A DNA stretch of 64,000 bases from Brachynemurus nebulosus (GCA_035578155.1 JAPWDM010000001.1:87991576-88055575), one strand, 5' to 3'. Counted from the first letter of the stretch, positions 1-11,325 are shown. Numbers and translations: made by a program. The notes: generated by a model from the sequence alone, not told the origin.

Positions 1-285
1 GAATATGGCTGATTTTTCGTTTTAGATCATTACAAGTGGAGATCTACTGCTCAGCACCCATTCACGTTTTTCTTGAGGAGTCCACTTTGACCTCAAAAAA
101 CATAAACAAAGCATTGTAAAATTGAGTAAGAAAAATTTTTTTTATACAGTCTAAAAGAAACATAAAAAAACAAATAGAAAGAAACATTAAATAGAAACAT
201 ATAAAAAAACTGAAAAGATTGTATTTTATTTTGATACAGAAAAAATCCTGAAATAGGCTTACAATTCTACGCGTCACATAGGAAT

Positions 286-1057
286 TAGTGTTGGGTCGAA
301 GCGACTCTTTTATGTGTGCTAGCACACATGACTCCGCACAGTGAAGTGTACCGCACAGAGTGAGCGACTCTTTTGGAGCACACAACGTACCAAGCACACT
401 TGCATACTGTGTTACGTGTCACGTTGTGTGCGATTAAGTTTGAAACGAATCACAACTCTTCTGGAGCACACAGCACAGTGTTTGTTTTATTGTGGTATAT
501 GTGCTGTCCTGTCCTTTCTTTTATTGCCCTGTCGTTTCTTTTATTGTCCTTTCCATCCTTTCCTTTTATTGTCTTTTATTTGTCCTTTTAAGTAGGTACA
601 TTTTAAAGTCTGTATTAAATAAAATATACTACTTCTTTACTCTGCGGGAGTGGTTTCCTGTACAGTATTTTGGACATATTAATAAAATAACATATAATAC
701 GTAAAAAAGTCATACTGTTCAATTCATATGAAATTTATTTAAACATTATAAACTAGAACACAATTTGTCAAATGTCAACCTAGGAAGTAGGAACCCATAA
801 ATTAGTGCATAATATGTATCTTCTTCATTTTTGAAAAAGTTGAAATCTTTTGTTTGTGCCATAATATGCAACATAATATGTTAATCTGATGTCCACTTGA
901 GTATAGCATGTACAGAAAAAAAATGTGCTCAGTTATGTGCCATGTGTAGTAATGGCGGACTGTGCTAATGACTCCTTTTGTAAGAGTCGCACAGCACACC
1001 GCACACTTAAAAGAGTCACTCTTTTGGAGTGACTCGCACACGTGCGACCCATCACTA
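286..1057. mobile_element. Non-autonomous hAT-like element with 8-bp target duplication
   Basis: The ends form a 13-bp terminal inverted repeat with one mismatch: TAGTGTTGGGTCG on the left, and CGACCCATCACTA on the right, which reads TAGTGATGGGTCG in reverse. Both ends are flanked by the same 8 bases, ATAGGAAT (278-285 and 1058-1065), the target duplication expected of hAT transposases. Both subterminal regions repeat a GAGTGACTC / CGACTCTTTT motif (for example 300-311, 363-375, 1012-1035), likely transposase-binding sites. Small open frames inside show no recognisable domain, so the 772-bp element is non-autonomous. The first bases (TAGTGnTG) match those of the larger element at 36377-39262. 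Confidence 0.85.
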
Positions 1058-1065
1058 ATAGGAAT

Positions 1066-1323
1066 ACCGCTTTAAGTACCCAAAATACAATTTCAGTCAA
1101 TCGAAAATTAAAATTTTTCTAATTTTTCATAATGAAAAAAAAATTATTTGATAAATGTTTTTTTGTTCTTTCAGTATGAAAACATTGATTATACTTAATT
1201 CTGTACATTTATTAGAGAAATCAAATATGGATATTACAGCGAAATATAAATCTTTTTTACTAATCCCTGCTTGTAGTTTTATACATATATTTATTTATTT
1301 AATTTATATATTACAATGATTAA
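1066..1323. other. AT-rich DNA, nothing recognised
   Basis: AT-rich sequence with homopolymer runs. The reverse strand of 1270-1310 carries AATAAA hexamers, which would lie just 3' of the candidate exon at 1324-1519. Confidence 0.4.
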
Positions 1324-1519
1324 CTAATAAGGAACATTATCGCGTAGTATAGCTTGCTTCCGTAGTCCATATTTTAAACATGTGTTACCCCAGAAAGATC
1401 GTTTCTTGCAAACTTTCTTCGATTTTATAACAAAACATTTCGTTTGAACAATATTGAAAAATAATTTTCCAACCATATTCGCTACACTGCTGTCCGTTAA
1501 TTTCAAACAAGCTCGGAAA
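1324..1519 (-). CDS. Candidate 3'-terminal exon, function unknown
   Basis: On the minus strand a pyrimidine-rich stretch ending TTTTTTGTTCCAG (acceptor AG at 1521-1520) precedes about 64 codons open to a TAG at 1326-1324. AATAAA hexamers follow within about 60 bases. The predicted peptide is basic and has four cysteines; it starts FRACLKLTDSS and ends RKQAILRDNVPY. Its base composition is more balanced than the surroundings. The combination of acceptor, open frame and poly(A) signal fits a last exon. No upstream exon was found, and no family was recognised. It could also be an exon of a decayed transposon. Low confidence. Confidence 0.3.
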
Positions 1520-2192
1520 CTGGAACAAAAAATATTACAAATTAGAAATACATAAATAGAAATTTTGAATGTAAGGAGTATGTAAGTATTTGAGAGATGG
1601 TTGCGTGTAATGTATATTATTTTCATATATCTATTTATTTTAATAATTTTTGTTATTTTTAGTACAAGTTAATGAACAGATAAGACAAAATACAGTCAAT
1701 TTATTTCGATAAATTCAGTGGCGGTCCCAGAGGAGGAGACAGGGGGGACAGCCTCTTACCGAAATATCAAAACTAAGTAAATTTTGTGCTCCTAAAAATA
1801 CAATGAATATCGTTATCATCATTAGTTTGTCTTGGTAGTAACTGTGTTCTGCGATGGTGGACTGTGTTGGCAGACTGAGGTATCAAAATCCCTCAAAATT
1901 ACTCAAAATCCTTTCAAAAATGCATTTTAAAGAGAAAACGCCTCCAAAAAGTGGAAGAAATCGTTTGACGAACATGAAATATACAAGTGGCACCCGATTA
2001 GCCCAAAAATAGCTAATGCCTAAAGCGGTCTTTGAAAAGTGTTTTTCTCCAAAAATAATGTAGTTGACGAGCTCAAAAAAACAAAAGTTTAGGTGAAAAA
2101 TAACTAAAATTTTAACTTTTAAATTAAAACTTGCTTGGTTTTTAGCTTAATAAAACTAAATAAAAAAAATATTATATTATCTTCAATAAATT
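1520..2192. other. AT-rich DNA with one possible hAT-type end
   Basis: No gene seen. At about 1717-1750 the text CAGTGGCGGTCCCAGAGG resembles the start of a hAT-type repeat, but no matching inverted end lies nearby. The remainder is A/T-rich and unassigned. Confidence 0.3.
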
Positions 2193-2200
2193 GTTTATTG

Positions 2201-2389
2201 CAGTGATTCTCAAACTCTTGGGTCCACGATTCCTCTTTGCATTTAAAAATTTCAAAAGACCCCCGAAATATGTAGAAATGGGTAAGAAATATCTAGAAAA
2301 TAGGTATGTAATCTGTAATCAATTGTTTCCGCGACCTTCTCAAATAGTTTTCACGACCCCTCTGAGGGCTGCGACTTTGAGAAACATTG
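2201..2389. mobile_element. Short hAT-like MITE
   Basis: The ends CAGTGATTCTCAAAC (2201-2215) and CTTTGAGAAACATTG (2375-2389) form an imperfect inverted repeat of about 15 bp. The flanking 8-mers, GTTTATTG (2193-2200) and GTTTAATT (2390-2397), agree at most positions and look like a decayed hAT target duplication. The interior has CGACCCCT-type runs and no coding capacity. The length of 189 bp fits a MITE. Moderate confidence because both repeats are imperfect. Confidence 0.55.
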
Positions 2390-2397
2390 GTTTAATT

Positions 2398-2979
2398 GTA
2401 ATTTTAGTTTTTATTAATGATAAAATTATGCAATACTGATTAAAGGGAAAGTCGCCCTTAAATGAAGTATAAGAAGGGAATTTAATAAATAAGTACATAT
2501 TTATCTGTTAGTGACAAACGGGCACATTTCTTTCTTACTGACTAATTTAAAATTGATTGTTGACTGAGTTTGATTATTTTTAATAAGGATAACAAATTAA
2601 TATATTCTATAAATTTCCCTCCCTCCCCTAAATAAATCCCTTTAAATAAACCACGTCACATCTTCACATATTAATCGAAACAATCTATAGTGATCGCACA
2701 AAAAATATAGCTTTTTATAGGCGGCCCTATAGGTTCATAAATATACCTTTCTTTATCAGTCACAAATGATTTTATACTAGTCTCAGTCGCCTGTATGGTT
2801 TGTTTTAATTGTCCTTTCTTTTAGTATGACTATAAAATCAGTTAAATTTTTTTAAGTCATGAAATTATATTTGATACTGTATTAGTTACAACTGTAGTAG
2901 TTTGTGTTATTTTCAGGTATCTACTTACAAGTATATGTGAAAAAGTGAAAATAGATTCCAGCATAATACAATGTATGTA
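2398..2979. other. AT-rich DNA, nothing recognised
   Basis: No coding signal, inverted repeat or clear repeat copy recognised. Confidence 0.4.
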
Positions 2980-4011
2980 CAGTAGATCCTCTGTTAACCG
3001 GGTAGCAGTGTCTTGCAAAAATTTGTCTAGCTAATATAGGTGTCCGCTTAGCAACGGTAGAGTACTTATGGGCAGAGCAAATAACACCATTATCTAATGA
3101 AATAACGTAGTATCCATAACTAATTTTATTCAGAAATTACTTAAACATAAATATTAAGCAAACTTAATCTATTATTCTAAATATGAAAATTTAATTTTTT
3201 TTTAAATTCGTTTATTGTAATTTTATAAGTCTAAAGATTAAAAAAAATGAATAAAAATAAAAATTTTACGCAACTGATAACAAAACAGAGGTAGTTATTA
3301 TATAAGAGTTATTTATACAATAAGTTGAAAAATCTAGGTGTTTTTTTCTCGCCAAAAAATCGATCTTGTAAATCGATTTGAATCGTCAAATCGAAGATCG
3401 ATGCAGGAGAAAATCGGCTTATAAAAGATCGATGTAACGAAAATCAATTCAATTTTTGTACTTATAAAAAATAAAAAGAAATATAAAAATTTTAATAAAG
3501 TTTCTTGTTAGATAATCAAAAATCAGTTTCAAAAAAATTTTCAATTTCCTTTGAAGAACTGATGAATTTGAATTTAATATAAATAAAATGGTTTCCAGTT
3601 TGCGCTAAAAGTGTCACAACGAATTCAAAAGACTCAATTTTCTATAAATGAATCATAAAAGTGGTAAAATTATTTGACAACATAAATAGTTAAAATATAT
3701 TCTACAATAATTTTGAAAAAAACATCACATTTTTACTAAAAATATTCTAATTTAAATTCGAAAAAGGTAGATCTCCGATTCCGTAAATTTTTCACGATCT
3801 CTGTATCGGTTTGGTCTCCAAAGAATTGATTCGAAAAATCGAAGATCGGCTCTCCGAAAATCGATTTTCGACAAAATCGAATCGAGATCGGAAATCTTAT
3901 AGTTGATAGTGGTAAAATAATGTACTTTCGCTACAAAATATCGTGTATACGCATGCGGTTAACAGAGAGTCCGCTTAGGAAAGTGTTGAATGCGTTGGTT
4001 TTAGTACAGTA
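2980..4011. repeat. Possible pogo/Tigger-type non-autonomous relic
   Basis: A 12-base motif CTCTGTTAACCG on the left (about 2989-3000) recurs inverted as CGGTTAACAGAG on the right (about 3957-3968). The decamer GTCCGCTTAG occurs near both ends (about 3050 and 3969). These resemble the outer sequences of Tigger/pogo repeats, which often begin CAGT and contain a GGTTA-type motif. No target duplication could be fixed, no coding frame remains, and the borders are approximate. Confidence 0.3.
3350..3895. repeat. ATCGAT-rich segment
   Basis: The words ATCGAT, AATCGA and AGATCGA recur unusually often at both ends (about 3355-3440 and 3770-3890) around an AT-rich centre. This pattern suggests subterminal repeats of a small element nested in the surrounding relic. 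No clear terminal inverted repeat or target duplication was identified. Confidence 0.3.
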
Positions 4012-4284
4012 TGCCACCGCACATACGGTAATTTCACCCATTTAGCGCGACAAAAATAATTTTTTTTAGTATGAAAAAAAAAAACCAAATGTTTTTCTTA
4101 CTAATTTATTATAAAATAATATACTTTAAACTATTATTGTGATACTTTGCCCTAATTTATTTAATTACTAAGTTTTCGGGTTCAATGAGGGTAAAAAAAA
4201 AGACAAAAAAAACAGATAGGTAATTAAAATTTAATAAAACAAAATGTACAGACTGAATGAAGTAAGGTATCAGTAAATGTTTTA

Positions 4285-4395
4285 TTAGTCTTCATCGTCA
4301 TCTAATTGGTGTTCGGTATCAGTGTCTTCTGAAAATTTAATTAAATCCTCTCCTCACAATAATTCTCGTAGTTGAATTTAGATCATCGCGACTCC
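4285..4395 (-). pseudogene. Fragment of a terminal exon with an acidic tail
   Basis: On the minus strand an acceptor-like TTTTATTTACAG (AG at 4397-4396) is followed by about 110 bases. One frame ends in a strongly acidic tail (EDTDTEHQLDDDED) at TAA TAA (4287-4282), with AATAAAACA just downstream. The acidic-tail frame is closed by a TGA upstream, so the exon would need a frameshift to be read through. It looks like the decayed end of an unknown gene or transposase. No family recognised. Confidence 0.22.
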
Positions 4396-4683
4396 CTGTA
4401 AATAAAAGGTCACAATTTAAAAAAAGATTATTTGGGATAGCTAAAATTTGTTTTATAGTTTACTGGAATACTAAACAAATAATTAAAACAGCAAAAACTC
4501 TATGCAAAGTTGTGTCATGTGGAAAGAAATTTAAAAAAAATCATAATTTTATTTTTTAATGTAACATAGGATTAAAATATAAAGGACATTAAAAATAATA
4601 CTATTAATTTGTAACACGCACGTGAAGCTACAACATCCATTATTAAAATTCAAATAATATTTGGTGAAATTCGAAAACAAATC
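4396..4683. other. AT-rich DNA, nothing recognised
   Basis: No coding signal or repeat seen between the acidic-tail fragment and the MITE at 4687. Confidence 0.35.
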
Positions 4684-4686
4684 ACT

Positions 4687-4979
4687 GGTGGCGTTCGGAA
4701 TGAAAATTTTGTTAGCCTAACGTTAGCTAACAGAACTCTCACCGTTACAAACCAGAGGGCACGCATTAAAAAAATTAACATACATTATATATTAAAACAA
4801 CAATTTCTAACACGGTGACTGATTATTTTTATTCCATAATTTTTAAATGTGGCTGTACTTCAGAAATTATGTATTTCTTTCTATGCATTAATTTTTTGAA
4901 TTAGAGCCCTCTAGTTTGTAACGATGAAAGCTCCGTTAGCTAACGTTAGGCTAACAAAATTTTCATTCTGAACGCCACC
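4687..4979. mobile_element. Harbinger-like MITE with long inverted arms
   Basis: Arms of about 80-100 bp pair across a short centre: GGTGGCGTTCGGAATGAAAA on the left and its reverse complement (one or two mismatches) ending at 4979. Inside the arms is GTTAGCTAACGTTAG-type sequence. The bases just outside are ACT on both sides (4684-4686 and 4980-4982), a 3-bp duplication as made by PIF/Harbinger transposases. A GG- start to the repeat also fits that class. There is no coding sequence. An alternative reading with CACTGG ends gives no 8-bp duplication, so hAT is less likely. Confidence 0.6.
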
Positions 4980-5229
4980 ACTGCTACTCTTTAAATTTCA
5001 GAACACACCAGCTGAAACAGGAAAACTTCTACTATCGGAACCTTTCAGTTATTGTATAAGTTTCAAACAACAGGTTTATAGGTAAGGGTTTGGTGTAAGG
5101 GTTATTAGAGAATGTGAATTCATAGTTATTGGTGTTAAAATACCAAAATGATTTTTTGATTTTTATCGCGCTAAATAGACGAAACTGTCGTATGTGCACC
5201 GTCATAAAAAACATTTGTCCGGCTATAAA

Positions 5230-5480
5230 TAGGAGGGGTTCGGTTAAAGGATCGGTCAGACCAAGACGGTCATTTTGCGGACTCAGTGGATGTGATATAT
5301 TTAATTATATTGCACTACTTGACTTATACCCTAAAATTCAAGTAGGCAATAATTTCTGATCACAATTAAAGTCAAGTGGATTCGAATTTTCGACAAAGAA
5401 AAAGTATAATGCATGTTTTGGTCAGTTTGTCACGTTTTAGCTCTTATGTCAAGTATGCAATATCATTTTTCTTAATTACC
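5230..5480. repeat. Dispersed repeat, copy 1 (second copy near 28975-29200)
   Basis: The stretch containing TTGACTTATACCCTAAAATTC, AATTTCTGAnCACAATTAAA and TTGGTCAGTTTGTCAC recurs in the same order and orientation at about 28975-29200. The two copies are diverged. Neither has a coding frame or clear ends, so the class is unknown. Confidence 0.45.
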
Positions 5481-5728
5481 GTTCCAGGAAACTGTACCGG
5501 TCTGTCCTCACATTTAGAGAGGTGTTCGTAATCAGAGCTTCTACTGTATTTAAAAAAAATTAATACATGGTAAATGATACAATGGTAGCTACTAAGTATC
5601 TGTACTGCACATTTTGTTCTATTAATTTTCGTATTCATGTCTTGAAAATAAAATGAACATAAATAAGAATGATTTAAATCAATGAGTAAGATATTAAACA
5701 ATTGAATTTTAACAATAAAAACGCAACA
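5481..5728. other. AT-rich DNA, nothing recognised
   Basis: No supported feature between the dispersed repeat and the open frame at 5729. Confidence 0.3.
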
Positions 5729-6064
5729 ATGAAAGATGTGTCATTGTTTGTTTATCATGGTCATTACGCTCCATTAATTACCAGACGTGGCAAAGATATA
5801 TTTAAGAGATTCGGCGACGGTAGGCGAGTCAGTCGTCCATTCATTCAACTATTACATTCCTTGAAGAAAAACAACAAACTGCCACTGCTACAACAGAGTC
5901 CTGCACCCTATATATTAGTCATTCGTTTACGCCATGCCAGTACAAGATATCTTGTTGTTGCTCCAATTTACATAATAAATTGTTTTATACTACTATTATA
6001 CTACAATATTTTTTTCTGGTATTGTAAAAGAAAAAACAATAATTTATCTTCATTTCACAAGTGA
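5729..6064 (+). CDS. Open frame of unknown function, 111 residues
   Basis: The frame opens at the ATG at 5729 and runs to TGA at 6062-6064. Its first 75 or so codons are compositionally more balanced than the AT-rich flanks and encode a basic peptide with ITRRGKDIFKRFGDGRRVSR. The last 30 residues are a hydrophobic, AT-driven stretch that could be chance or a membrane segment. A TATATATTAG box followed by an initiator-like TCATTCG lies inside the frame (about 5910-5930), so this may instead be a promoter region. No family was recognised and no splice partners were found. It may be a random open frame. Confidence 0.22.
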   Translation: MKDVSLFVYHGHYAPLITRRGKDIFKRFGDGRRVSRPFIQLLHSLKKNNKLPLLQQSPAPYILVIRLRHASTRYLVVAPIYIINCFILLLYYNIFFWYCKRKNNNLSSFHK

Positions 6065-6532
6065 GGAAATCAATAGAATTAAAACAGAATATTTTACTTT
6101 ATTTTATTAAATCAGTGAAATAAGAAATGTAATCTTTTGTTAATTCCAAAATTAATTTTGCATTTTCATTATTATTATTATCATAATTTTTGCACCACTT
6201 TTTTCAATTCGTTCGGTGTTTTCAATTCTATTATGTGTGAAAAGTATAGCTAGTGGCATTTATAATTAATTAATTATTATTATTCAAAAAAAAAAAAAAA
6301 ATTATGTACTCTGATGAATGATACCAATAATGTAGTTATATCAAATTAACTAATCGCTTTATTACCTATAACAAAATAATTTTTAAAAGTAGCTACTTAT
6401 TAAAAAGGTAAATTACTGCACCTAGCTAAGTGAGGTAGTCTTACTTTCTTTTCCAACCTACTAAACTAAATTACGGTTAATTAGTCAAACACAATTTTCT
6501 TAGAACGTTAGAGAGAAAATACTATTAAATTA
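6065..6532. other. AT-rich DNA with poly-A run
   Basis: No gene seen. An A-run of about 16 bases lies near 6285-6301. Confidence 0.4.
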
Positions 6533-6533
6533 T

Positions 6534-6627
<94 letters not shown>
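6533..6627. repeat. (AC)n-(TA)n microsatellite
   Basis: A short (AC)n run (about 6533-6543) passes into an uninterrupted (TA)n run up to 6627. Confidence 0.95.
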
Positions 6628-6629
<2 letters not shown>

Positions 6630-6759
6630 GAGTACTATTCGTACACCTCTACTAATCATTCTTTAATCATCAGTTGAATTCACTTCATCATGTAATTTGA
6701 GAAAAATTATAGACGATTTAAGAGGAAATATTGTTATCAATTTAAGCAATTTTCTATTT

Positions 6760-6830
<71 letters not shown>
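6760..6830. repeat. (TA)n microsatellite
   Basis: About 35 AT repeats with one C interruption, 130 bp from the preceding tract. Confidence 0.95.
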
Positions 6831-6833
<3 letters not shown>

Positions 6834-6994
6834 TATGCAGGTCCTCCTTGGATCGTAGGGTCTCGCTAGGAAATGGTTTTGAAAATTTCTTCTTCTGCTC
6901 CTACTATTAAATGTGATACTTTACGCATAGGTAAGTGGAGGTAGAAATTGACAATTACCTATGGCGTGCGGGAACAGCCGTGAGAAATAATGCG

Positions 6995-7215
6995 TAATGT
7001 GAATAATGAATACTTTTTACTTAAAAGTAAATACTATTTACTAGTTCAGTCAAGTAAATACTATAGTTGAGTAAAGTATTTACTTCAAGTTATGAGAATA
7101 ATATTGCACTAAACCTTATAAGTAAATACTGATCGTCATAAGTATTTTTGTGTAGTGTACTCCCGGTACAAGTATTCCTTTTACTTCACTTGAAGTATTT
7201 ACTATACCTCTTTTC
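6995..7215. repeat. Cluster of AAGTAAATACT / AGTATTTACTT motifs
   Basis: Variants of AGTAAATACT and its reverse complement AGTATTTACT occur at least seven times within 220 bp, in both orientations (for example 7012-7042, 7057-7085, 7112-7121, 7171-7206). Such clustering is usual for the subterminal binding sites of hAT-type elements. No terminal inverted repeat with target duplication could be defined. Confidence 0.4.
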
Positions 7216-7384
7216 AGATACAATTGATCATGAGTTCTCGTTAAAAAATTAAATAATTCTTATATTCGAAACAAATCAATCTTCTATTCTTTTCTAAAAA
7301 TAAACTGCAAATTTAAAATTTACATAAATGCAATAATAAAAGACATAAAGCCAAGAAAACGGAAATTATTTAAATTCAAAGTGA

Positions 7385-8508
7385 ATAATAATAATAATAA
7401 TAAGACTGTATTTTGCAATAAAGCTTTACAGGATTGGCTACATTAGTAATATTAATATTAGGTAACAATAAATATTGCATGATTACTAAATATAACAAAA
7501 GTATAAAAATATAAATAATAAATAACTATAATAGTAAAAAAAAAAAAAAAATAAAGATAATAAATAGATAACAAGTGCAATGGTAAATATAGTACCTATA
7601 TACATAACAAATATAACAATAAATACAACATGACTGTTAAATATAACCGTGACTTAAATAACATAACAATAATACGATTTCAACTTTGAGGTTTGAGATA
7701 GAAATTTGAAAGTTATTAATTTGCATTGTTAAGTTTTTTAATTTTATAAATAGCTAGTGTACCCAGGCTATTCTTCTAGCAAGAAACTTCTTATTTTTAG
7801 TGCTCCACTAACATAATTATAAATATCATTTATTTTTGAGTTCGTCAAGGTAGTTAACAACTCAATTAGTTTTGTTGTTGGATCATTAGTTGGGAATAAA
7901 TGTTTATTTATATAATGATTCCTGTACGGTTCATACATAGGGCATCTAAACAAAAAGTGAATCAATGTTTCAGGCTCATCAAAATTGCAGAGCTGGCATT
8001 TATCATTTTGTTGCCATTTATAAATAATATTATTTATAGTTAATTTAACTGTGAAATTTCCGCTTAATCTCAGTTGGCTGATTAATCTTATTTTTACAAA
8101 ATTAATTTTAAATTTCAGATATGTTTGTGTTCCTTCCTCTACCATAATAAACTGGTAAATTGGGCTATATCCCGAATTTATAATCTTTTCTTTATCTATA
8201 ATAATTAATTTAGCTTTATATTTATCTATTATATTATTAAACTGATTTTTTGTATTTTCGAAACTTTGTTTATCCCAAACATGGTTCATTTCAATACTAT
8301 ATGATATTTCTTTAAGTTGGCTAGCCCAATTGTACTTTTTTAATGTACTATCGTTTCTATCCAAAGTTACGAGTCGATTATAGCAGATTTTCGGTAATTG
8401 CTGATCTGTCATTTTTAATATTTTCATCCACCAACTTTTAAATTCAAAGTGACGAAGCATGGTTAAATTTAACTGAAATAACCCATACCAGTGTATACAT
8501 GTAAACCA
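7385..8508 (-). mobile_element. 5'-truncated LINE (non-LTR retrotransposon)
   Basis: The minus strand carries the 3' part of a reverse-transcriptase frame (7768-8508), then about 370 bp of AT-rich 3' untranslated sequence. It ends in a (TTA)n simple-repeat tail at about 7385-7403. Loss of the whole 5' portion, including the catalytic reverse-transcriptase core, is the usual result of incomplete target-primed reverse transcription. No target duplication could be set because the 5' border is uncertain. Confidence 0.65.
7768..8460 (-). pseudogene. LINE ORF2 C-terminal fragment with zinc-binding domain
   Basis: The frame encodes about 230 residues from an internal methionine and stays open upstream to about 8508. 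Residues about 130-190 read QLRLSGNF, then KWQQNDKCQLCN, then ETLIHFLFRCPMYEPYR. This is the C-x2-C-(x)-H-x4-C zinc-binding block that follows the reverse transcriptase in many non-LTR retrotransposon ORF2 proteins. The reverse-transcriptase palm (YxDD) and the endonuclease are absent, so this is a dead 5'-truncated copy. The clade (CR1, L2, Jockey or similar) cannot be decided from this segment. Confidence 0.7.
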
Positions 8509-8999
8509 TCATTAACGGTTAATTTCAAAAATGTTCTTTGTTCAGTTCGATTCAGTTCGTGTTCTGGAAAAAGTGTTATTTTATGTCCAGTAGTGGTGAA
8601 GACAGATAATTTACTTCTGTATTAGAAGAATCTACAATTGCTGATTCGAGATTAATTTTTCTTAACACCTTAAGGTCGTCCTGAACAGGTCATTATCGTC
8701 CAAGATAATTGCATCAAAAGAAGCTGCTTAGACCAATATCCAAAATGAATCAAATAACTGATAGGAAAAAAGACTAGTGTGTAAAAGTTAAAAAATGCTT
8801 AGTAACATGAAAACGAATATTAAAAAAAAAAAAAGTCGTCAAGTGAAAGTTGTACTTGCGCTAACAGTGTCCCGCACAATCAATTGGTTTTATGAATTTC
8901 TTGTATAACAGGGTATGAAAATGAATGAAATATTTTTCTTAATGAATAAATATTCCTAAAGTAAACCATAATTTCGATTTCAAAAGATCATATAGTTAT
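8509..8999. other. AT-rich DNA, nothing recognised
   Basis: No coding signal. A CGCTAACAGTGTCCCGCACAA stretch near 8858 weakly echoes GCGCTAAAAGTGTCACAACG near 3603; the relation is uncertain. Confidence 0.3.
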
Positions 9000-10259
9000 C
9001 TTGGTAGGTTTACGTTTACCAAAAATGAACAGTGATATTTACTGAATGAAGTATGTAAATGTACTAAGGGTCATTTTTTTTTCACTTATTATTTATTACA
9101 TGAGAGGTTTGTATTTATTCGAATAAATCTGAGTTTGTTTAACGAAAATTTGTTGCGTAGCAATTTAACGAGAAGAACTTTCAACTAACAAAAACGAGTT
9201 CGAGTTAAATTGCTTTTAGGCAAGAAATTTGAGTTGTAGAAAACACAAATTTATTCAGAAAAAATATAAAACTCAAATGTACTACGGTAAGATAATTTAG
9301 CGAATATGTAAAAAAAATTAGTATAATTCATATTATTATTTAATACATTGTTACTATGGTTCTGAAATCAGTTAAATTTACCAATAGGAATTTTTGTTTC
9401 GTTTTTATCGTGTTTACCTGCAGTGAAATGACCAATTAAATGTTTTGTGCTACTTTTTTCGCTGTAAAAGCCTGCCCTAACTTTTTTCCATGGTAATAGT
9501 GAAAAAACTACAATATTCTTATGGGACTTGATACACATGAGTTAAATTATCAATAATAATTAGCAGTATTATTTATTATGAAAATTGTATTAGATAATAG
9601 TCAGAAAATTATTTGAATATTGTCAATTTTTTGAATAGCTTGAATTTTATTATTTCTATGGATACCTAGCAAAATTTTACAAATATAATTTTAATATTCA
9701 GGTGCAGATTGTAATACATTTTTCGTGTATAGATTTATCAGTTATCTCTTACTTTTTTTTTAATTTCTAAAACTCACTTTTCAAAAAAATTACCAAAATA
9801 CCCGTTTAACATAATAGTAATACAATTATTGATTAACAACATCTTGATCAAAGCAAAATATGTCATCAACTTTTCTTTTTACATACCAAGGAAATTGTGC
9901 AAGGAAATTCAGGTTTGATAATTTTCGCTTAATCTTCACTTCATTCTTAATGTTTGTGAATATTTTCAGATTTTTCTGAACAATCCTTTCTCATAATAAA
10001 GGCCGGGGCTTTCATTTGATAACTTACTCGGTGCTCTTGGAAAACAATTTTGTTTTTATTTTCTAAGTTATCCCCTAAAATTAACCTCCAGAATCTAAAT
10101 TCAAATTCATATTTGGAACTAGGCCACCATACCCTATCTCCGTGTTATGTTTCAAATTTTCGCGTCGAGTGGTTTCAGAGGAAATTGCTTGTGACACTCG
10201 GACAGACACTGAAGTGATTGCATAAGTATTCCGTTTTGCCGATTTTGGTACCGGACACT
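9000..10259 (+). repeat. Dispersed repeat family, copy A
   Basis: A stretch of about 1.25 kb that recurs inverted at 58277-59590 and partly at about 50860-51150. Shared landmarks include CAGTGATATTTACTGAATG near 9035, CAATAATAATTAGCAG near 9550, TTTCTAAAACTCACTTTT near 9765, GCTTTCATTTGATAACTTAC near 10010, and TTGTGACACTCGGACAGACA near 10190. Neither full copy has a coding frame, so it is a non-autonomous repeat or the non-coding part of a larger element. The class is unknown. Confidence 0.6.
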
Positions 10260-10328
10260 GAAATAAAAAAAGACAAAAATAAAACTAGAAATAAAGCGAT
10301 AAAGCTATAGCAATGGGAGACAGACTTT

Positions 10329-10740
10329 TTGCATATACTAGAAAATTTTGAAAATCCAGTGTTCAGAAAAGTGCCAGGTGTAATAAATGTTAGAATAGCA
10401 CAATCTGAAGATGTTCAATTGCTACCAGAGGAAATAAATGATCATAAAAAACCTTCAGTCGCTGAAAAACAGGAAAAATCGATACCGAAAAAGAAGGCAA
10501 AAGAAACTGAAGAAACGTGCAATTTGACTACAAACGACTTGCAAGGGTTAGTGTTAGATGAACAGTTAAGTTAGGTACGTAGAATACAAATGAAAAGATA
10601 GGAAATTAAAATGAAACGCTAGGAAATAAAATTACAACGAAAAGCGGCGGAATTAAAAGAGATTCAGTATGAAATGGCAAGTGCTGACGGGGCTGCAAAT
10701 GAAGGATTTGCGCTGGACCAGTTAATAGTTTTACATTGAC
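10329..10740 (+). pseudogene. Decayed coding fragment, coiled-coil-like C-terminus
   Basis: A frame at 10329-10574 encodes a charged peptide with ENFENPVFRKVPGVINVR near the start and KKKAKETEETCNL later. After its stop a second frame continues as repeated EIKMKR / EIKLQRKAAEL-type lysine- and glutamate-rich sequence, broken by two TAG codons, to a TGA near 10740. The basic helical C-terminus resembles those of Myb/SANT-like or BED-type transposon-associated proteins, but no domain is clear. At least one frameshift and two nonsense codons make it a pseudogene. A possible upstream start (ATGGGAGAC at about 10314) is in another frame. Confidence 0.4.
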
Positions 10741-10939
10741 TGTTTACTGAAATTATGAATTCTTTAATTTGTGATGATGATATACAGTATTTACTTACAC
10801 TCTGTTTTTTGTGCACATTATATTTTATAAAACTATTTAGTACCTACTCTACTTAATTTATACATATAATAAAACTGTAACGAGACTGTTTCTGTACATG
10901 GAATATTTTTTGAAAATTGTACTGGTACTGTAAATAGTT

Positions 10940-11325
10940 ATCGATGTAGATAGCAAAAGAGCGATTTTTAAATTTTTTTCTATCTGTCTGTCTGTATGTT
11001 CACGCATCACGCTAAAACTACTGGACGGATTTTAATGAAATTTGGTGTCGTCATAACTTATTACCTGGGCAAACATCTAAGATACTTTTTACTCCAGGGA
11101 AATGTCTCATTCTCAAATTTGGTGTGGTGATAAACTGTTACTTAGGTCAACATTTAAGATACTTTTTCCTTCGGGAAAATGTCTCATTCTCATGGGAAAA
11201 TAGAAAAACCATTTTGAACATTTGCATGCATTACGTAAAACTACTGTTCCAAGCAAATCCTTAATAATTATTATACTTATATACTTCTCACTGATTTTAT
11301 GCGTGAACGACATCGCGGGACAGCT
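10940..11325 (+). repeat. Helitron-like non-autonomous repeat
   Basis: It contains the run CTGTCTGTCTGTATGTTCAC, then CGCTAAAACTACTGGACGGA, then TTTTAATGAAATTTGGTG, and ends GCGGGACAGCTAGTA. This arrangement is shared by a widespread class of arthropod repeats with a CTAG-T 3' end. An internal unit of about 80 bp (AAATTTGGTGTnGTnATAA to AATGTCTCATTCTCA) occurs twice (about 11039-11118 and 11118-11198). Helitron membership rests on the CTAG end and general resemblance; no 5' TC end was fixed. Confidence 0.45.

Noticed and set aside
62..704. Several overlapping open frames on both strands
   Set aside because: They lie in or across the hAT MITE, are AT-driven or built on its subterminal repeats, and show no domain.
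1717..1760. hAT-like start CAGTGGCGGTCCCAGAGG
   Set aside because: No inverted partner or 8-bp duplication could be found, so no element was called.
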